Positions 28,849-40,300 of a DNA stretch of 64,000 nucleotides are shown here, piece after piece. The stretch lies in NCBI RefSeq assembly GCF_900100495.1, contig NZ_FNCT01000001.1, forward strand, positions 186,001 through 250,000, read 5' to 3'. Every line of letters begins with the position of its first letter. Within the stretch, counting starts at the first letter, position 1. The notes under the pieces were generated by a model, which was not told the DNA's origin, did no database searches, and saw only the letters and a list, made by a program, of their open reading frames with translations. A program made the position numbers and the translations under genes. The stretch is from Pseudomonas benzenivorans. Lineage in GTDB: Bacteria; Pseudomonadota; Gammaproteobacteria; Pseudomonadales; Pseudomonadaceae.

Positions 28849-29711
28849 GCAAGGTGCACAACAACAAGGCCTGGTGGCTGGTGCTGCCGGTGTTCCTGCT
28901 GGTGGCCTTCAGCGCCATCGTGCCGATGATGACGGTGGTCAATTACTCGGTGCAGGACATCTTCGACCAGTCGAGCCGCTATTTCGTCGGCGTCGACTGG
29001 TACCGGCAGGTGCTGCAGGACCCGCGCCTGCATGATTCGCTGCTGCGCCAGTTCATCTATTCGGCCTGCGTGCTGCTGATCGAGATTCCCCTGGGTATCG
29101 CCATCGCCCTGACCATGCCGACCAAGGGCCGCTGGACGTCGCTGTGCCTGATCGTCATGGCCATCCCGCTGCTGATCCCGTGGAACGTGGTTGGCACCAT
29201 TTGGCAGATTTTCGGCCGCGCCGACATCGGCCTGCTCGGCTGGAGCCTGAACCAGCTGGGAGTGAGCTACAACTATGCCTCCAATACCCGCGATGCCTGG
29301 GTCACGGTGCTGGTGATGGATGTCTGGCACTGGACTTCGCTGGTGGCGCTGCTGTGCTACTCCGGGCTGCGTGCGATTCCCGATGTCTACTACCAGGCGG
29401 CGCGCATCGACCGCGCCTCGGCCTGGGCGGTGTTCCGCCACATCCAGCTGCCGAAGCTGAAGAGCGTGCTGCTGATCGCGGTGATGCTGCGCTTCATGGA
29501 CAGTTTCATGATCTACACCGAGCCCTTCGTGCTCACCGGTGGCGGCCCGGGCAACGCCACCACCTTCCTCAGTCAGACCCTAACCCAGATGGCGGTCGGC
29601 CAGTTCGACCTGGGACCGGCAGCGGCGTTCTCGCTGGTGTACTTCTTGATCATCCTGCTGGTGTCCTGGCTGTTCTACACCGCCATGACCCACGACGACA
29701 AAACCCGCTGA
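28845..29711 (+). CDS. glpP: ABC importer permease, GlpP-like
   Basis: The 288-residue inner-membrane protein of the MalF/UgpA type begins MSKVHNNKAWWLVLPVFLLVAF and has about six hydrophobic segments. The ATPase-contact loop is visible as YYQAARIDRASAWAVFRHIQLPKLKS. The start at 28845 overlaps the upstream ATPase stop. It pairs with the next gene to form the channel. Confidence 0.87.
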   Translation: MSKVHNNKAWWLVLPVFLLVAFSAIVPMMTVVNYSVQDIFDQSSRYFVGVDWYRQVLQDPRLHDSLLRQFIYSACVLLIEIPLGIAIALTMPTKGRWTSLCLIVMAIPLLIPWNVVGTIWQIFGRADIGLLGWSLNQLGVSYNYASNTRDAWVTVLVMDVWHWTSLVALLCYSGLRAIPDVYYQAARIDRASAWAVFRHIQLPKLKSVLLIAVMLRFMDSFMIYTEPFVLTGGGPGNATTFLSQTLTQMAVGQFDLGPAAAFSLVYFLIILLVSWLFYTAMTHDDKTR

Positions 29712-29719
29712 GGCCGAGC

Positions 29720-30520
<801 letters not shown>

Positions 30521-30531
30521 GGGGAATAACG

Positions 30532-30804
30532 ATGGATTGGATGGCCTGGACTCTGCCCACCGCACTGTTTTTCGCTGCGATTGCCCTGCTGCTGGCCGGC
30601 ATGACGATGTGGGAGCTGCATTCGCCCGGTGCCGAGCGCAAGGGCTTCCTGCCGATCGACACCACCCGTGGCGACCGGCTGTTTATCGGCCTGCTCGGTA
30701 GCGCCTACCTGCACCTGCTGGTGGTGGGGGTTACCGATTGGAGTGTCTGGATAGCCTCGCTGCTGTCCTTGTTGTGGCTGTTTGCAGTGATGCGTTGGGG
30801 CTGA
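30532..30804 (+). CDS. DUF2160 small membrane protein (GlpU position)
   Basis: The 90-residue protein has three hydrophobic stretches: TALFFAAIALLLAGMTMWEL, IGLLGSAYLHLLVVGV and VWIASLLSLLWLFAVM. A conserved-looking loop, HSPGAERKGFLPIDTTRGDRLF, joins the first two. It lies 11 bp after the second permease and before the binding-protein gene, the place of glpU in rhizobial glpSTPQUV operons. Its constant position suggests a subunit or assembly factor of the importer, but its function is unknown. Confidence 0.8.
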   Translation: MDWMAWTLPTALFFAAIALLLAGMTMWELHSPGAERKGFLPIDTTRGDRLFIGLLGSAYLHLLVVGVTDWSVWIASLLSLLWLFAVMRWG

Positions 30805-30897
30805 ATCGGCCTGCCTTCGGCTCTCGAGGCCGGCACTGTCCGGTGTCGTCTGCCTTTGCCGATTCGCCTCGCCCTAAACCCTGAGATGGAGGTCTCT

Positions 30898-32640
30898 ATG
30901 TTCGACAATAACAACAAAACCCGACATAGCATGGCGTTGGCTGCCTTGCTGGCGTTGACTGGACTGAGCGGCGCGGCCTGGGCGGATGCCTATGAGGAGG
31001 CCGCGAAGAAATGGATCGCCGATGAGTTCAACCCCTCGACCCTGACACCCGAACAGCAGCTTGAAGAGCTGAAATGGTTCATCAAGGCGGCCGAGCCGTT
31101 CCGCGGCATGAACATCAGTGTCGCTTCGGAAACCATCGCCACCCACGAGTACGAATCCAAGGTGCTGGCGCGGGCCTTCAGCGAGATCACCGGGATCAAG
31201 CTCAAGCACGACCTGATGCAGGAAGGCGACGTGGTCGAGAAGTTGCAGACCCAGATGCAGTCGGACAAGAACATCTACGACGGCTATATCAACGACTCGG
31301 ACCTGATCGGCACGCATTTTCGCTATGGCAAGGCCGTGGTGATCAGCGACATGATGGCCAATGAAGGCAAGGCCGTTACCTCGCCAACCCTGGACTTGCA
31401 GGACTTCATCGGCATCTCCTTCACCACCGGGCCGGATGGCAAGCTCTACCAGTTGCCCGACCAGCAGTTCGCCAACCTCTACTGGTTCCGCGCCGACTGG
31501 TTCGAACGCCCGGAGTTGCAGGCCAAGTTCAAGGAAATCTACGGCTACGAGCTGGGCGTGCCGGTCAATTGGTCGGCTTACGAGGACATCGCCGAGTTCT
31601 TCTCGGTGCACGTCAAGGAAATCGACGGCCAGCGCGTCTATGGCCACATGGATTACGGCAAGAAGGACCCGTCGCTGGGCTGGCGCTTCACCGATGCCTG
31701 GTTCTCCATGGCCGGCAGCGGCGACAAGGGCCTGCCCAATGGCCTGCCGGTGGACGAGTGGGGCATCCGGGTCGACGGTTGCCGGCCGGTCGGCTCCAGC
31801 GTCGCGCGCGGCGGCGACACCAACGGCCCGGCGGCGGTCTACGCCACCACCAAGTACGTCGACTGGATGCGCCAGTACGCGCCGCCGGAAGCCCAGGGCA
31901 TGACCTTCTCCGAGTCCGGTCCGGTGCCGGCCCAGGGCAGCATCGCCCAGCAGATCTTCTGGTACACCGCCTTCACCGCGGACATGACCAAGCCGGGCCT
32001 GCCGGTGGTCAATGGTGACGGCACGCCGAAGTGGCGCATGGCCCCGTCGCCCAAGGGACCGTACTGGGAGGAGGGGATGAAGCTCGGTTACCAGGACGCC
32101 GGTTCCTGGACCTTCCTCAAGTCCACCCCGGAGAAGCAGCGCCTGGCGGCCTGGCTGTATGCGCAGTTCGTCACCTCGAAGACCGTGTCGTTGAAGAAGA
32201 CTCTGGTCGGGCTGACGCCGATCCGCGAGTCGGACATCAACTCCCAGGCCATGACCGAGGCGGCGCCCAAGCTCGGTGGGCTGGTCGAGTTCTACCGCAG
32301 CCCGGCACGGGTGCAGTGGACGCCGACCGGTACCAACGTGCCGGATTATCCGCGCCTGGCGCAGTTGTGGTGGCAGTTCATCGCCGAGGCGGCCAGTGGC
32401 GACAAGTCGCCGCAGGACGCGCTGGATGGTTTGGCGGCGGCGCAGGACACCATGCTCGGGCGTCTGGAGCGTTCCGGAGTGCTCGGCGAGTGCGGGCCGA
32501 AGCTGAACGAGCCGCGTGACCCGCAGTACTGGCTGGATCAGCCAGGGGCACCGAAAGCCAAGCTGGCCACCGAGAAGCCCAAGGGCGAGACCATCAACTA
32601 CGACGAACTGCTGAAGTCCTGGGAACAAGCGCGCAGCTAG
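30898..32640 (+). CDS. glpV: Large periplasmic solute-binding protein, GlpV-like
   Basis: The 580-residue protein has a Sec signal peptide (HSMALAALLALTGLSGAAWA, cleavage near 33) and a long extracellular solute-binding fold of family 1. Recognisable segments are FRGMNISVASETIATHEYESKVLARAFSEITGIKLKHD and YWFRADWF. At about 580 residues it is longer than sugar-binding proteins such as MalE, as in the GlpV group. Strong GGAGG precedes the ATG at 30898. It probably binds glycerol or a related polyol; the ligand is not provable here. Confidence 0.85.
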   Translation: MFDNNNKTRHSMALAALLALTGLSGAAWADAYEEAAKKWIADEFNPSTLTPEQQLEELKWFIKAAEPFRGMNISVASETIATHEYESKVLARAFSEITGIKLKHDLMQEGDVVEKLQTQMQSDKNIYDGYINDSDLIGTHFRYGKAVVISDMMANEGKAVTSPTLDLQDFIGISFTTGPDGKLYQLPDQQFANLYWFRADWFERPELQAKFKEIYGYELGVPVNWSAYEDIAEFFSVHVKEIDGQRVYGHMDYGKKDPSLGWRFTDAWFSMAGSGDKGLPNGLPVDEWGIRVDGCRPVGSSVARGGDTNGPAAVYATTKYVDWMRQYAPPEAQGMTFSESGPVPAQGSIAQQIFWYTAFTADMTKPGLPVVNGDGTPKWRMAPSPKGPYWEEGMKLGYQDAGSWTFLKSTPEKQRLAAWLYAQFVTSKTVSLKKTLVGLTPIRESDINSQAMTEAAPKLGGLVEFYRSPARVQWTPTGTNVPDYPRLAQLWWQFIAEAASGDKSPQDALDGLAAAQDTMLGRLERSGVLGECGPKLNEPRDPQYWLDQPGAPKAKLATEKPKGETINYDELLKSWEQARS

Positions 32641-32653
32641 TGCTTGGGCAGGT

Positions 32654-32687
32654 AATAAAAAACGGCACCCTCGGGTGCCGTTTTTAT
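32654..32687. terminator. Bidirectional terminator between the importer operon and folD
   Basis: AATAAAAAACGGCACCC and GGGTGCCGTTTTTATT form a long stem with T-runs on both sides, between convergent glpV and folD. Confidence 0.87.
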
Positions 32688-32699
32688 TCGATGCAGTGC

Positions 32700-33554
32700 T
32701 TATTTGTGCAGGTGTTCCGCCGCGTGCAGGGTGTTTTCCAGCAGGCAGGCGCGGGTCATCGGACCGACACCGCCCGGCACCGGGGTGATCCAGCCGGCTC
32801 GGGGTAGGGCGGCGTCATACTCCACGTCGCCGATCAGTTTGCCATCGGCCTGGCGATTGATGCCGACATCGATGACGATGGCACCTTGCTTGATCCACTC
32901 GCCCTTGACCAGTCCCGGCTTGCCGGCAGCGACCACCACGATGTCGGCGTTGCCGACATGGCTGGCCAGATCCTTGGTGAAGCGGTGGGTGACGGTGACG
33001 GTGCAGCCGGCCAGCAGCAGTTCCATGGCCATCGGCCGGCCGACGATGTTCGAGGCCCCTACCACTACGGCATGCAGCCCATACAGGTCGACGCCGGTGC
33101 TGTGCAGCAGGGTCATGATGCCTTTCGGCGTGCAGGGTCGGAGCAGGGGCATGCGTTGCGCGAGACGACCGATGTTGTAGGGGTGGAAGCCGTCGACATC
33201 CTTATCCGGGCGAATGCGCTCCAGCAGCAACGAGGCATCCAGATGTTCCGGCAGCGGCAACTGCACGAGAATGCCGTCAATGCTTGGATCATCGTTCAGC
33301 CGGTCGATCAGGGCCATCAGCTCGGCTTGGCTGGTGTTGTCAGGCAGGTCGTAGGCCTGGGACAGGAAGCCGACTTCTTCGCAGTCCTTGCGCTTGTGCG
33401 AGACATAGACCTGAGAGGCCGGATCGTTGCCCACCAGAATCACCGCCAGGCCGGGCGCCCGCTGGCCTTGCTGGCATCGTTCGGCGACGCGTTGGGCGAT
33501 CTGCTGGCGGAGGCTGGCGGCGATCGCTTTGCCGTCGATCAGTTGTGCGGTCAT
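32700..33554 (-). CDS. folD: Bifunctional methylenetetrahydrofolate dehydrogenase / methenyltetrahydrofolate cyclohydrolase
   Basis: The 284-residue enzyme of one-carbon metabolism has the catalytic-lysine region [14 protein letters not shown] (about 50-63), the motif [10 protein letters not shown], and the NADP-binding region [21 protein letters not shown]. Length is typical. It is transcribed toward the importer operon and away from the tRNA cluster. Confidence 0.96.
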   Translation of the reverse strand: MTAQLIDGKAIAASLRQQIAQRVAERCQQGQRAPGLAVILVGNDPASQVYVSHKRKDCEEVGFLSQAYDLPDNTSQAELMALIDRLNDDPSIDGILVQLPLPEHLDASLLLERIRPDKDVDGFHPYNIGRLAQRMPLLRPCTPKGIMTLLHSTGVDLYGLHAVVVGASNIVGRPMAMELLLAGCTVTVTHRFTKDLASHVGNADIVVVAAGKPGLVKGEWIKQGAIVIDVGINRQADGKLIGDVEYDAALPRAGWITPVPGGVGPMTRACLLENTLHAAEHLHK

Positions 33555-33824
33555 TGCGCTTGGTTAACCATAGAAAAGGATTGAAAAAGGACGCGCATTC
33601 TCGCATGGCGAGCCACCGGGGCAAAGGCGCACGCCAGGGTTTTCGCGTAACTCCTTTATATCGCTGAATTTTTTTAACTTTCCCTGTTGACGAGCTATCG
33701 GCGCCTCTATAACATTCGCCCCGCTTGTCGAGCACAGCCAGTCGCTGGGTAAGACGGCAAACGCGGGGATTGCAAAATACCTGCCGAAGCCGAAAGCTTT
33801 AAGTCTGCGCTTGCAGATGGATAG

Positions 33825-33901
33825 GCGCCCGTAGCTCAGCTGGATAGAGCATCCGCCTTCTAAGCGGATGGTCGCAGGTTCGAGTCCTGCCGGGCGTGCC
33901 A
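33825..33901 (+). tRNA. tRNA-Arg (anticodon TCT)
   Basis: A 77-nt cloverleaf: acceptor GCGCCCG pairs with CGGGCGT, the anticodon loop is CTTCTAA (TCT), the T-loop is GGTTCGAGTCC, and CCA is encoded. It is the first of three clustered tRNAs. Confidence 0.95.
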
Positions 33902-33935
33902 TTTGGCAGCTTTGGCACAAGCAAAATGCAATATG

Positions 33936-34011
33936 GTGGGCGTAGCTCAGTTGGTAGAGCACAGGATTGTGGCTCCTGGTGTCGTGGGTTCGATTCCCAT
34001 CGTCCACCCCA
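33936..34011 (+). tRNA. tRNA-His (anticodon GTG)
   Basis: Acceptor GTGGGCG pairs with CGTCCAC, anticodon GTG lies in ATTGTGGC, and CCA is encoded. The G at 33935 can serve as the extra G-1 opposite the discriminator C at 34008, as required for tRNA-His. Confidence 0.95.
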
Positions 34012-34019
34012 TATTCCAG

Positions 34020-34052
34020 AACGCCAGGCCCAAAGCCTGGCGTTTTTGTTTT
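34020..34052 (+). terminator. Terminator-like hairpin between tRNA-His and tRNA-Leu
   Basis: AACGCCAGGC/GCCTGGCGTT form a 10-bp stem with loop CCAAA, followed by TTTGTTTT. Confidence 0.75.
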
Positions 34053-34065
34053 AAAGTCTGACCAC

Positions 34066-34150
34066 GCGGACGTGGTGAAATTGGTAGACACACCAGATTT
34101 AGGTTCTGGCGCCGCAAGGTGTGAGAGTTCGAGTCTCTCCGTCCGCACCA
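34066..34150 (+). tRNA. tRNA-Leu (anticodon TAG)
   Basis: An 85-nt type II tRNA with a long variable arm. Acceptor GCGGACG pairs with CGTCCGC, the anticodon loop TTTAGGT gives TAG, and CCA is encoded. Confidence 0.95.
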
Positions 34151-34276
34151 TCTTTATCTCCCTTCCCGATTGCCGCCTGCATCTAGGGTGACTTCTGTAA
34201 TTCGACCCTCTAGAATGCTTGCCCTTGATCCGGGGTCGGAAACGGCCGGCTTATGTCTGTGCAACGAGGAATATCC

Positions 34277-35587
34277 ATGCAAGTTTCTGTTGAAAACACT
34301 TCCGCTCTTGAGCGCCGCATGACCGTCGGCGTTCCCGTCGAGCGCATCGAGACTGAAGTCAACAAGCGTCTGCAGCAGACTGCCCGTCGTGCCAAGGTCC
34401 CCGGTTTCCGTCCCGGCAAGGTGCCAATGAGCGTCATTCGCCAACGCTACGAAGATTCTGCGCGCCAGGAAGCCCTGGGTGACCTGATTCAGGCGACCTT
34501 CTATGAGGCCGTGGTCGAGCAGAAGCTCAATCCGGCAGGTTCCCCGGCCGTCGAGCCGAAGACCTTCGAGAAGGGCAAGGACCTGGAATACGTTGCCACC
34601 TTCGAGGTGTTCCCTGAATTCCAGGTGAGCGGTCTGGAGTCGATCGCCATCGAGCGCCTGCAGGCCGAAGTGGCCGAGGCCGATCTGGACAACATGTTGG
34701 ATATCCTGCGTAAGCAGAACACCCGCTTCGAGGCCGTCGAGCGCGCTGCCGAGACTGGCGATCAGCTGACTATCGATTTCGTCGGCAAGATCGACGGCGA
34801 AGCCTTCGCCGGCGGCTCGGCCAAGGGCTCGCAGCTGGTGTTGGGATCCGGCCGCATGATCCCGGGTTTCGAAGATGCCCTGGTCGGTGCCAAGGCGGGT
34901 GAAGAGCGGGTGATCAATCCGACTTTCCCCGAGGATTACCAGAACCTCGACCTGGCCGGTAAGACTGCCGAGTTCAGTGTCACCGTCAACAGCGTTTCCG
35001 CGCCGCAGCTGCCGGAACTGAACGACGAGTTCTTCGCCCTGTTCGGCATCAAGGAAGGTGGCCTGGAAGGCTTCCGCGCCGAGGTACGCAAGAATATGGA
35101 GCGCGAGCTGCGCCAGGCCATCAAGTCCAAGGTGAAAAACCAGGTAATGGACGGTCTGTTGGCGGCCAACCCGATCGAAGTGCCCAAGGCCTTGATCGGC
35201 AACGAGGTCAACCGTCTGCGCGTGCAAGCGGTGCAGCAGTTCGGCGGCAACATCAAGCCCGAGCAACTGCCGGCCGAATTGTTCGAAGAGCAGGCCAAGC
35301 GCCGCGTCGTGCTCGGTCTGATCGTCGCCGAAGTGGTCAAGCAGTTCGAACTGAAGCCGGACGACGCCCGCGTGCGCGAGCTGATCCAGGAAATGGCCTC
35401 GGCCTACCAGGAGCCCGAGCAGGTTGTGGCGTGGTACTACAAGAACGACCAGCAGATGAACGAAGTGCGTTCGGTTGTGCTGGAAGAGCAAGTTGTAGAT
35501 ACTGTTTTGCAGAAGGCCAATGTGACCGATAAAACGGTCTCTTACGAAGAAGCTGTCAAGCCGGTAGAAGCTCCGCAAGCCGCCTGA
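34277..35587 (+). CDS. tig: Trigger factor, ribosome-associated chaperone and PPIase
   Basis: The 436-residue protein begins [25 protein letters not shown]. The ribosome-docking signature is in the N-terminal domain ([10 protein letters not shown], about 45-54), followed by an FKBP-type PPIase domain (about 155-240; [20 protein letters not shown]) and a helical C-terminal chaperone domain. The ATG at 34277 is preceded by GAGGAA. It is followed by clpP, clpX and lon in the conserved order. Confidence 0.96.
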   Translation: MQVSVENTSALERRMTVGVPVERIETEVNKRLQQTARRAKVPGFRPGKVPMSVIRQRYEDSARQEALGDLIQATFYEAVVEQKLNPAGSPAVEPKTFEKGKDLEYVATFEVFPEFQVSGLESIAIERLQAEVAEADLDNMLDILRKQNTRFEAVERAAETGDQLTIDFVGKIDGEAFAGGSAKGSQLVLGSGRMIPGFEDALVGAKAGEERVINPTFPEDYQNLDLAGKTAEFSVTVNSVSAPQLPELNDEFFALFGIKEGGLEGFRAEVRKNMERELRQAIKSKVKNQVMDGLLAANPIEVPKALIGNEVNRLRVQAVQQFGGNIKPEQLPAELFEEQAKRRVVLGLIVAEVVKQFELKPDDARVRELIQEMASAYQEPEQVVAWYYKNDQQMNEVRSVVLEEQVVDTVLQKANVTDKTVSYEEAVKPVEAPQAA

Positions 35588-35613
35588 TTTCCTTACCTCG
35601 TTCGAGCACACTC

Positions 35614-35641
35614 CATAAGCCAGCCTCCGTGCTGGCTTATG
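35614..35641 (+). terminator. Strong hairpin between tig and clpP
   Basis: CATAAGCCAGC/GCTGGCTTATG form a perfect 11-bp stem with a 6-base loop. No clear T-tract follows, so it may be a processing or attenuation hairpin rather than a full terminator. Confidence 0.55.
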
Positions 35642-35681
35642 CGTATTTGAGACATGACTATTTAGGGAGCGAGTGCAAGAA

Positions 35682-36323
35682 ATGTCCCGCAATCCTTTTA
35701 TGCAGCAAATGCCTGATATCCAAGCGGCCGGCGGTCTGGTGCCGATGGTAATCGAACAGTCGGCTCGCGGTGAGCGTGCTTACGACATCTACTCGCGCCT
35801 GTTGAAGGAGCGCGTGATCTTCCTGATCGGTCCGGTCGAAGACTATATGGCCAACCTGATCGCCGCTCAGCTGTTGTTCCTCGAAGCGGAGAATCCGGAC
35901 AAGGATATTCACCTGTATATCAACTCGCCGGGCGGTTCGGTGACCGCGGGGATGTCGATCTACGACACCATGCAGTTCATCAAGCCTGACGTGTCGACCA
36001 TCTGTATCGGCCAGGCTTGCAGCATGGGCGCCTTGCTGCTGGCGGGCGGCGCTGCGGGTAAGCGTTATTGCTTGCCGCACTCGCGGATGATGATTCACCA
36101 GCCGCTTGGCGGCTTCCAGGGGCAGGCCTCGGATATCGAGATCCATGCGCGTGAAATCCTCACCATCCGTGAACGCCTGAACAAGATCCTGGCCGACCAT
36201 TGTGGTCAGCCAATCGAGGTGATCGCCCGCGATACCGACCGTGACAACTTCATGAGCGGTGAAGATGCGGTGAAATACCGCCTCATTGATCAGGTGCTGA
36301 GCAAGCGTCAATTAGCAGGCTAA
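35682..36323 (+). CDS. clpP: ATP-dependent Clp protease proteolytic subunit
   Basis: The 213-residue serine protease has its catalytic triad visible as Ser114 (ACSMGA), His139 (MIHQPLGG) and Asp188 (RDTDRDNF). It forms tetradecamers that work with ClpX or ClpA. The ATG at 35682 gives the standard length; an in-frame GTG at 35673 lies too close to the AGGGAG ribosome site. clpX follows after 107 bp. Confidence 0.97.
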   Translation: MSRNPFMQQMPDIQAAGGLVPMVIEQSARGERAYDIYSRLLKERVIFLIGPVEDYMANLIAAQLLFLEAENPDKDIHLYINSPGGSVTAGMSIYDTMQFIKPDVSTICIGQACSMGALLLAGGAAGKRYCLPHSRMMIHQPLGGFQGQASDIEIHAREILTIRERLNKILADHCGQPIEVIARDTDRDNFMSGEDAVKYRLIDQVLSKRQLAG

Positions 36324-36430
36324 ACGCCACTTTCATAGCGCGGCGGGGACTGCCGGCCGCTCTGTGGGCTTGAAAATGCCCGCATTTGCCTTCATCTTGT
36401 TTTTCAAGCCTACCGTATTGGATTTATCGA

Positions 36431-37711
36431 ATGACTGACACCCGCAACGGCGAGGACAACGGCAAGTTGCTTTATTGCTCCTTCTGCGGCAAAAGCCAGC
36501 ATGAAGTGCGCAAATTGATTGCCGGGCCCTCGGTCTTTATCTGCGACGAGTGCGTCGACCTGTGCAACGACATCATCCGTGAGGAGGTGCAGGAAGCTCA
36601 GGCCGAGAGCAGTGCGCACAAGCTGCCTGCGCCCAAGGAAATCAGCACCATCCTCGATCAGTATGTGATCGGTCAGGAGCGTGCGAAGAAAGTCCTGGCG
36701 GTAGCGGTGTACAACCACTACAAGCGCCTCAATCAGCGCGAGAAGAAAGACGACGTCGAGCTGGGCAAGAGCAACATCCTGCTGATCGGGCCTACGGGCT
36801 CGGGCAAGACCTTGTTGGCCGAAACCCTGGCGCGTCTGCTCAATGTGCCCTTCACCATCGCTGACGCGACCACGCTGACCGAAGCCGGTTACGTCGGGGA
36901 AGATGTCGAGAACATCATCCAAAAGCTGTTGCAGAAATGTGACTACGATGTGGAAAAGGCCCAGATGGGCATCGTCTATATCGATGAAATCGATAAGATT
37001 TCACGCAAATCCGACAATCCTTCGATTACCCGCGACGTCTCGGGCGAGGGCGTGCAGCAGGCGCTGCTGAAGCTGATCGAAGGCACCGTTGCTTCGGTTC
37101 CGCCGCAAGGCGGGCGTAAGCACCCGCAGCAGGAGTTCCTGCAGGTCGATACGCGCAACATCCTGTTCATCTGCGGCGGCGCGTTCTCGGGGCTGGAAAA
37201 AGTCATTCAGGGGCGTTCGACCAAGGGCGGAATCGGCTTCAACGCCGAGGTGCGCAGCAAGGATCTGGGTAAGAAAGTCGGCGAGTCGCTGCGCGGCGTC
37301 GAGCCGGACGATCTGGTGAAGTTCGGCCTGATCCCCGAGTTTGTCGGTCGTCTGCCGGTCATCGCGACCCTCGACGAGTTGGACGAAGCCGCGCTCATGC
37401 AGATTTTGACCGAGCCGAAGAATGCCCTGACCAAGCAGTACGCCAAATTGTTCGAGATGGAAGGCGTGGATCTGGAGTTCCGTCCGGATGCGTTGCGGTC
37501 CGTGGCGCGCAAGGCTCTGGAGCGCAAGACCGGTGCGCGTGGCTTGCGCTCGATCCTCGAGGGCATTCTGCTCGATACCATGTATGAGATTCCGTCCCAG
37601 TCGGAAGTCAGCAAGGTGGTCATCGACGAGAGCGTGATCGATGGCTCATCCCAGCCGCTGTTGATCTACGAAAATAGTGAGCCTCCTGCCAAAGCTGCGC
37701 CTGACGCGTAA
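36431..37711 (+). CDS. clpX: ATP-dependent unfoldase ClpX
   Basis: The 426-residue AAA+ protein has an N-terminal zinc domain (C15, C18, C37, C40: YCSFCGK...ICDECVDLC), Walker A GPTGSGKT, Walker [11 protein letters not shown], and the sensor-2 region [13 protein letters not shown]. It recognises and unfolds tagged substrates for ClpP. Length is normal. A terminator follows at 37734. Confidence 0.97.
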   Translation: MTDTRNGEDNGKLLYCSFCGKSQHEVRKLIAGPSVFICDECVDLCNDIIREEVQEAQAESSAHKLPAPKEISTILDQYVIGQERAKKVLAVAVYNHYKRLNQREKKDDVELGKSNILLIGPTGSGKTLLAETLARLLNVPFTIADATTLTEAGYVGEDVENIIQKLLQKCDYDVEKAQMGIVYIDEIDKISRKSDNPSITRDVSGEGVQQALLKLIEGTVASVPPQGGRKHPQQEFLQVDTRNILFICGGAFSGLEKVIQGRSTKGGIGFNAEVRSKDLGKKVGESLRGVEPDDLVKFGLIPEFVGRLPVIATLDELDEAALMQILTEPKNALTKQYAKLFEMEGVDLEFRPDALRSVARKALERKTGARGLRSILEGILLDTMYEIPSQSEVSKVVIDESVIDGSSQPLLIYENSEPPAKAAPDA

Positions 37712-37733
37712 GCACGTTCGTAACATCGTGAAA

Positions 37734-37762
37734 GCAAGGGGCCTGCGGGCCCCTTTGCTTTT
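37734..37762 (+). terminator. Rho-independent terminator of clpP-clpX
   Basis: A GC-rich stem GCAAGGGGCC/GGCCCCTTTGC (one bulged base) around TGCG-type loop bases is followed by TTTTCC. Confidence 0.75.
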
Positions 37763-37774
37763 CCAGCCGCAACG

Positions 37775-37803
37775 CTTGTTTTTTACATGGGCTACCCCCA
37801 TCT
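37775..37803 (+). promoter_or_regulatory. Putative sigma-32 heat-shock promoter of lon
   Basis: CTTGTTT (37775-37781), 14 bases, then CCCCATCT (37796-37803) resemble the sigma-32 -35 and -10 elements (CTTGAAA and CCCCATNT). It lies about 60 bp before the lon ATG. Heat-shock control of lon is known in E. coli; here it is inferred from the motif. Confidence 0.55.
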
Positions 37804-37861
37804 TAGGGCCAAGGGTAATCCCATCTGTTTACGGCCATATGGCCGCCGTAGAGCCGAAATC

Positions 37862-40258
37862 ATGAAGACAACCATCGAATTGCCTCTCCTGCCGTTGCGC
37901 GATGTCGTGGTCTATCCGCACATGGTCATCCCGCTGTTCGTCGGGCGTGAGAAATCCATCGAAGCCTTGGAGGCGGCGATGACGGGGGAGAAGCAGATCC
38001 TGCTGCTTGCCCAGAAAAACCCTGCGGACGATGACCCGGGCGAAGAAGGCTTGTACCGCGTCGGTACCGTCGCAACGGTGCTGCAACTGCTAAAGCTGCC
38101 CGATGGTACGGTCAAGGTGTTGGTCGAGGGCGAGCAGCGCGGTGAAATCGAGCGTTTCATCGAGGTTGACGGTCATTGCCGTGCCGAAGTGCAACTGATC
38201 GATGAGGTCGAGGTTGCCGAGCGCGAGTCCGAAGTGTTTACCCGCAGCCTGCTCAGTCAGTTCGAGCAATATGTGCAACTGGGCAAGAAGGTTCCAGCCG
38301 AGGTGTTGTCTTCGCTCAATAGCATCGACGAACCGAGCCGCCTGGTCGATACCATGGCCGCGCACATGGCGCTGAAAATCGAGCAAAAGCAGGAAATCCT
38401 GGAAATCACCGATTTGTCGGCGCGCGTCGAGCATGTGCTGGCGCTGTTGGATGCGGAGATCGATCTGTTGCAGGTCGAAAAGCGTATCCGTGGCCGGGTC
38501 AAGAAACAGATGGAGCGCAGCCAGCGCGAGTACTACCTGAATGAACAGATGAAGGCCATTCAGAAAGAGCTCGGCGACATCGACGAAGGACATAATGAGC
38601 TGGATGAGCTGAAGAAGCGCATCGACAATGCCGGTCTTAGCAAGGAGGCCCTGATCAAGGCCAATGCCGAGCTGAACAAGCTCAAGCAGATGTCTCCGAT
38701 GTCGGCTGAGGCCACCGTGGTGCGCTCCTATATCGATTGGTTGGTAAATGTGCCGTGGAAGGCGCAAAGCAAGGTGCGGCTGGACCTGGCGCGGGCTGAA
38801 GCCATCCTGGATGCCGACCACTACGGTCTGGAGGAGGTCAAGGAGCGCATCCTCGAGTATCTCGCCGTGCAGAAACGGGTGAAAAAGATCAAGGGGCCGG
38901 TGCTGTGCCTGGTCGGGCCGCCAGGGGTGGGTAAAACCTCTCTGGCCGAGTCCATCGCCCATGCCACCAACCGCAAGTTCGTGCGTATGGCCCTGGGCGG
39001 CGTGCGCGACGAGGCTGAGATTCGGGGGCATCGACGCACTTACATCGGCTCCATGCCGGGCCGCCTGATTCAGAAGATGACCAAGGTCGGAGTGCGTAAT
39101 CCGCTGTTCTTGCTCGACGAAATCGACAAGATGGGTCAGGACATGCGCGGCGACCCGGCTTCGGCGCTGCTCGAGGTGCTCGATCCGGAGCAGAACCACA
39201 ATTTCAACGATCACTACCTGGAGGTCGATTACGACCTGTCTGACGTGATGTTCCTTTGCACCGCCAACTCCATGAATATTCCGGCGCCCTTGCTGGATCG
39301 CATGGAGGTGATTCGTCTGCCGGGTTATACGGAAGACGAGAAGGTCAATATCGCCATCAAGTACTTGGCTCCGAAGCAAGTTCAGGCCAATGGCCTGAAA
39401 AAGGGCGAGCTAGCGTTCGAGGATGCGGCGATCCGCGACATCATCCGCTACTACACTCGCGAGGCGGGCGTACGCGGCTTGGAGCGACAGATTGCCAAGG
39501 TCTGCCGCAAGGCGGTGAAGGAGTATGTCCGTGAGAAGCGTTTCGAGCTGCTGGTGACGGCGGAGTCGCTGGAGCACTTCCTCGGCGTGCGCAAGCACCG
39601 CTACGGGCTGGCAGAGCAGCAAGATCAGATCGGTCAGGTGACCGGGCTTGCCTGGACGCAGGTGGGGGGCGAGTTGCTGACCATCGAGGCGGCGGTGGTG
39701 CCGGGCAAGGGACAACTGATCAAGACCGGCTCATTGGGTGATGTGATGGTCGAGTCCATCACGGCCGCCCTGACCGTGGTGCGCAGTCGCGCCAAGAGCC
39801 TGGGCGTGCCGGTGGATTTCTACGAGAAGCGCGATATTCACATCCATATGCCTGAGGGTGCGACTCCGAAAGATGGCCCCAGTGCGGGTGTGGGGATGTG
39901 CACCGCGCTGGTCTCGGCCCTGACCCAGATTCCGGTGCGCGCAGATGTCGCGATGACTGGGGAAATCACCTTGCGCGGTCAAGTATTGGCCATCGGCGGT
40001 TTGAAAGAAAAACTATTGGCGGCGCATCGGGGTGGAATCAAGACCGTGATCATTCCGGAAGAGAATGTGCGCGATCTGAAAGAAATTCCGCAGAATATTA
40101 AGCAGGACTTGCAGATTAAACCGGTTAAATGGATTGACGAGGTCCTGCAAATTGCGCTGCAATACGCCCCGGAGCCCTTGCCCGATGCGGCTCCGGAGAT
40201 GGTCGCAAAGGATGATAAGCGCGAGACTGATTCCAAGGAGCGAATCAGCACGCATTAG
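37862..40258 (+). CDS. lon: ATP-dependent Lon protease
   Basis: The 798-residue protease has an N-terminal substrate-binding LAN domain beginning [22 protein letters not shown], a coiled-coil region, an AAA+ module (Walker [10 protein letters not shown], Walker [11 protein letters not shown]), and a C-terminal Ser-Lys protease domain with the catalytic serine in PKDGPSAG. It degrades damaged and regulatory proteins. Length matches the Pseudomonas enzyme as recalled. Confidence 0.97.
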   Translation: MKTTIELPLLPLRDVVVYPHMVIPLFVGREKSIEALEAAMTGEKQILLLAQKNPADDDPGEEGLYRVGTVATVLQLLKLPDGTVKVLVEGEQRGEIERFIEVDGHCRAEVQLIDEVEVAERESEVFTRSLLSQFEQYVQLGKKVPAEVLSSLNSIDEPSRLVDTMAAHMALKIEQKQEILEITDLSARVEHVLALLDAEIDLLQVEKRIRGRVKKQMERSQREYYLNEQMKAIQKELGDIDEGHNELDELKKRIDNAGLSKEALIKANAELNKLKQMSPMSAEATVVRSYIDWLVNVPWKAQSKVRLDLARAEAILDADHYGLEEVKERILEYLAVQKRVKKIKGPVLCLVGPPGVGKTSLAESIAHATNRKFVRMALGGVRDEAEIRGHRRTYIGSMPGRLIQKMTKVGVRNPLFLLDEIDKMGQDMRGDPASALLEVLDPEQNHNFNDHYLEVDYDLSDVMFLCTANSMNIPAPLLDRMEVIRLPGYTEDEKVNIAIKYLAPKQVQANGLKKGELAFEDAAIRDIIRYYTREAGVRGLERQIAKVCRKAVKEYVREKRFELLVTAESLEHFLGVRKHRYGLAEQQDQIGQVTGLAWTQVGGELLTIEAAVVPGKGQLIKTGSLGDVMVESITAALTVVRSRAKSLGVPVDFYEKRDIHIHMPEGATPKDGPSAGVGMCTALVSALTQIPVRADVAMTGEITLRGQVLAIGGLKEKLLAAHRGGIKTVIIPEENVRDLKEIPQNIKQDLQIKPVKWIDEVLQIALQYAPEPLPDAAPEMVAKDDKRETDSKERISTH

Positions 40259-40271
40259 CTGGGGGGCTTTC

Positions 40272-40300
40272 TTGACACAATTTTAGAGCCCTTGTTATAA
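40272..40300 (+). promoter_or_regulatory. Sigma-70 promoter of hupB
   Basis: TTGACA (40272-40277), a 17-base spacer and TTATAA (40295-40300) lie 94 bp before the hupB start. The promoter is overlapped by an inverted repeat, GACACAA...AGAGCC / GGCTCT...TTGTGTC (40274-40318), which could be an operator or the lon terminator stem. Confidence 0.65.

Noticed and set aside
30874..32628. Minus-strand open frame of 584 codons opposite the glpV-like gene
   Set aside because: Shadow of a gene with signal peptide, strong ribosome site and operon context; the antisense product has no motifs.
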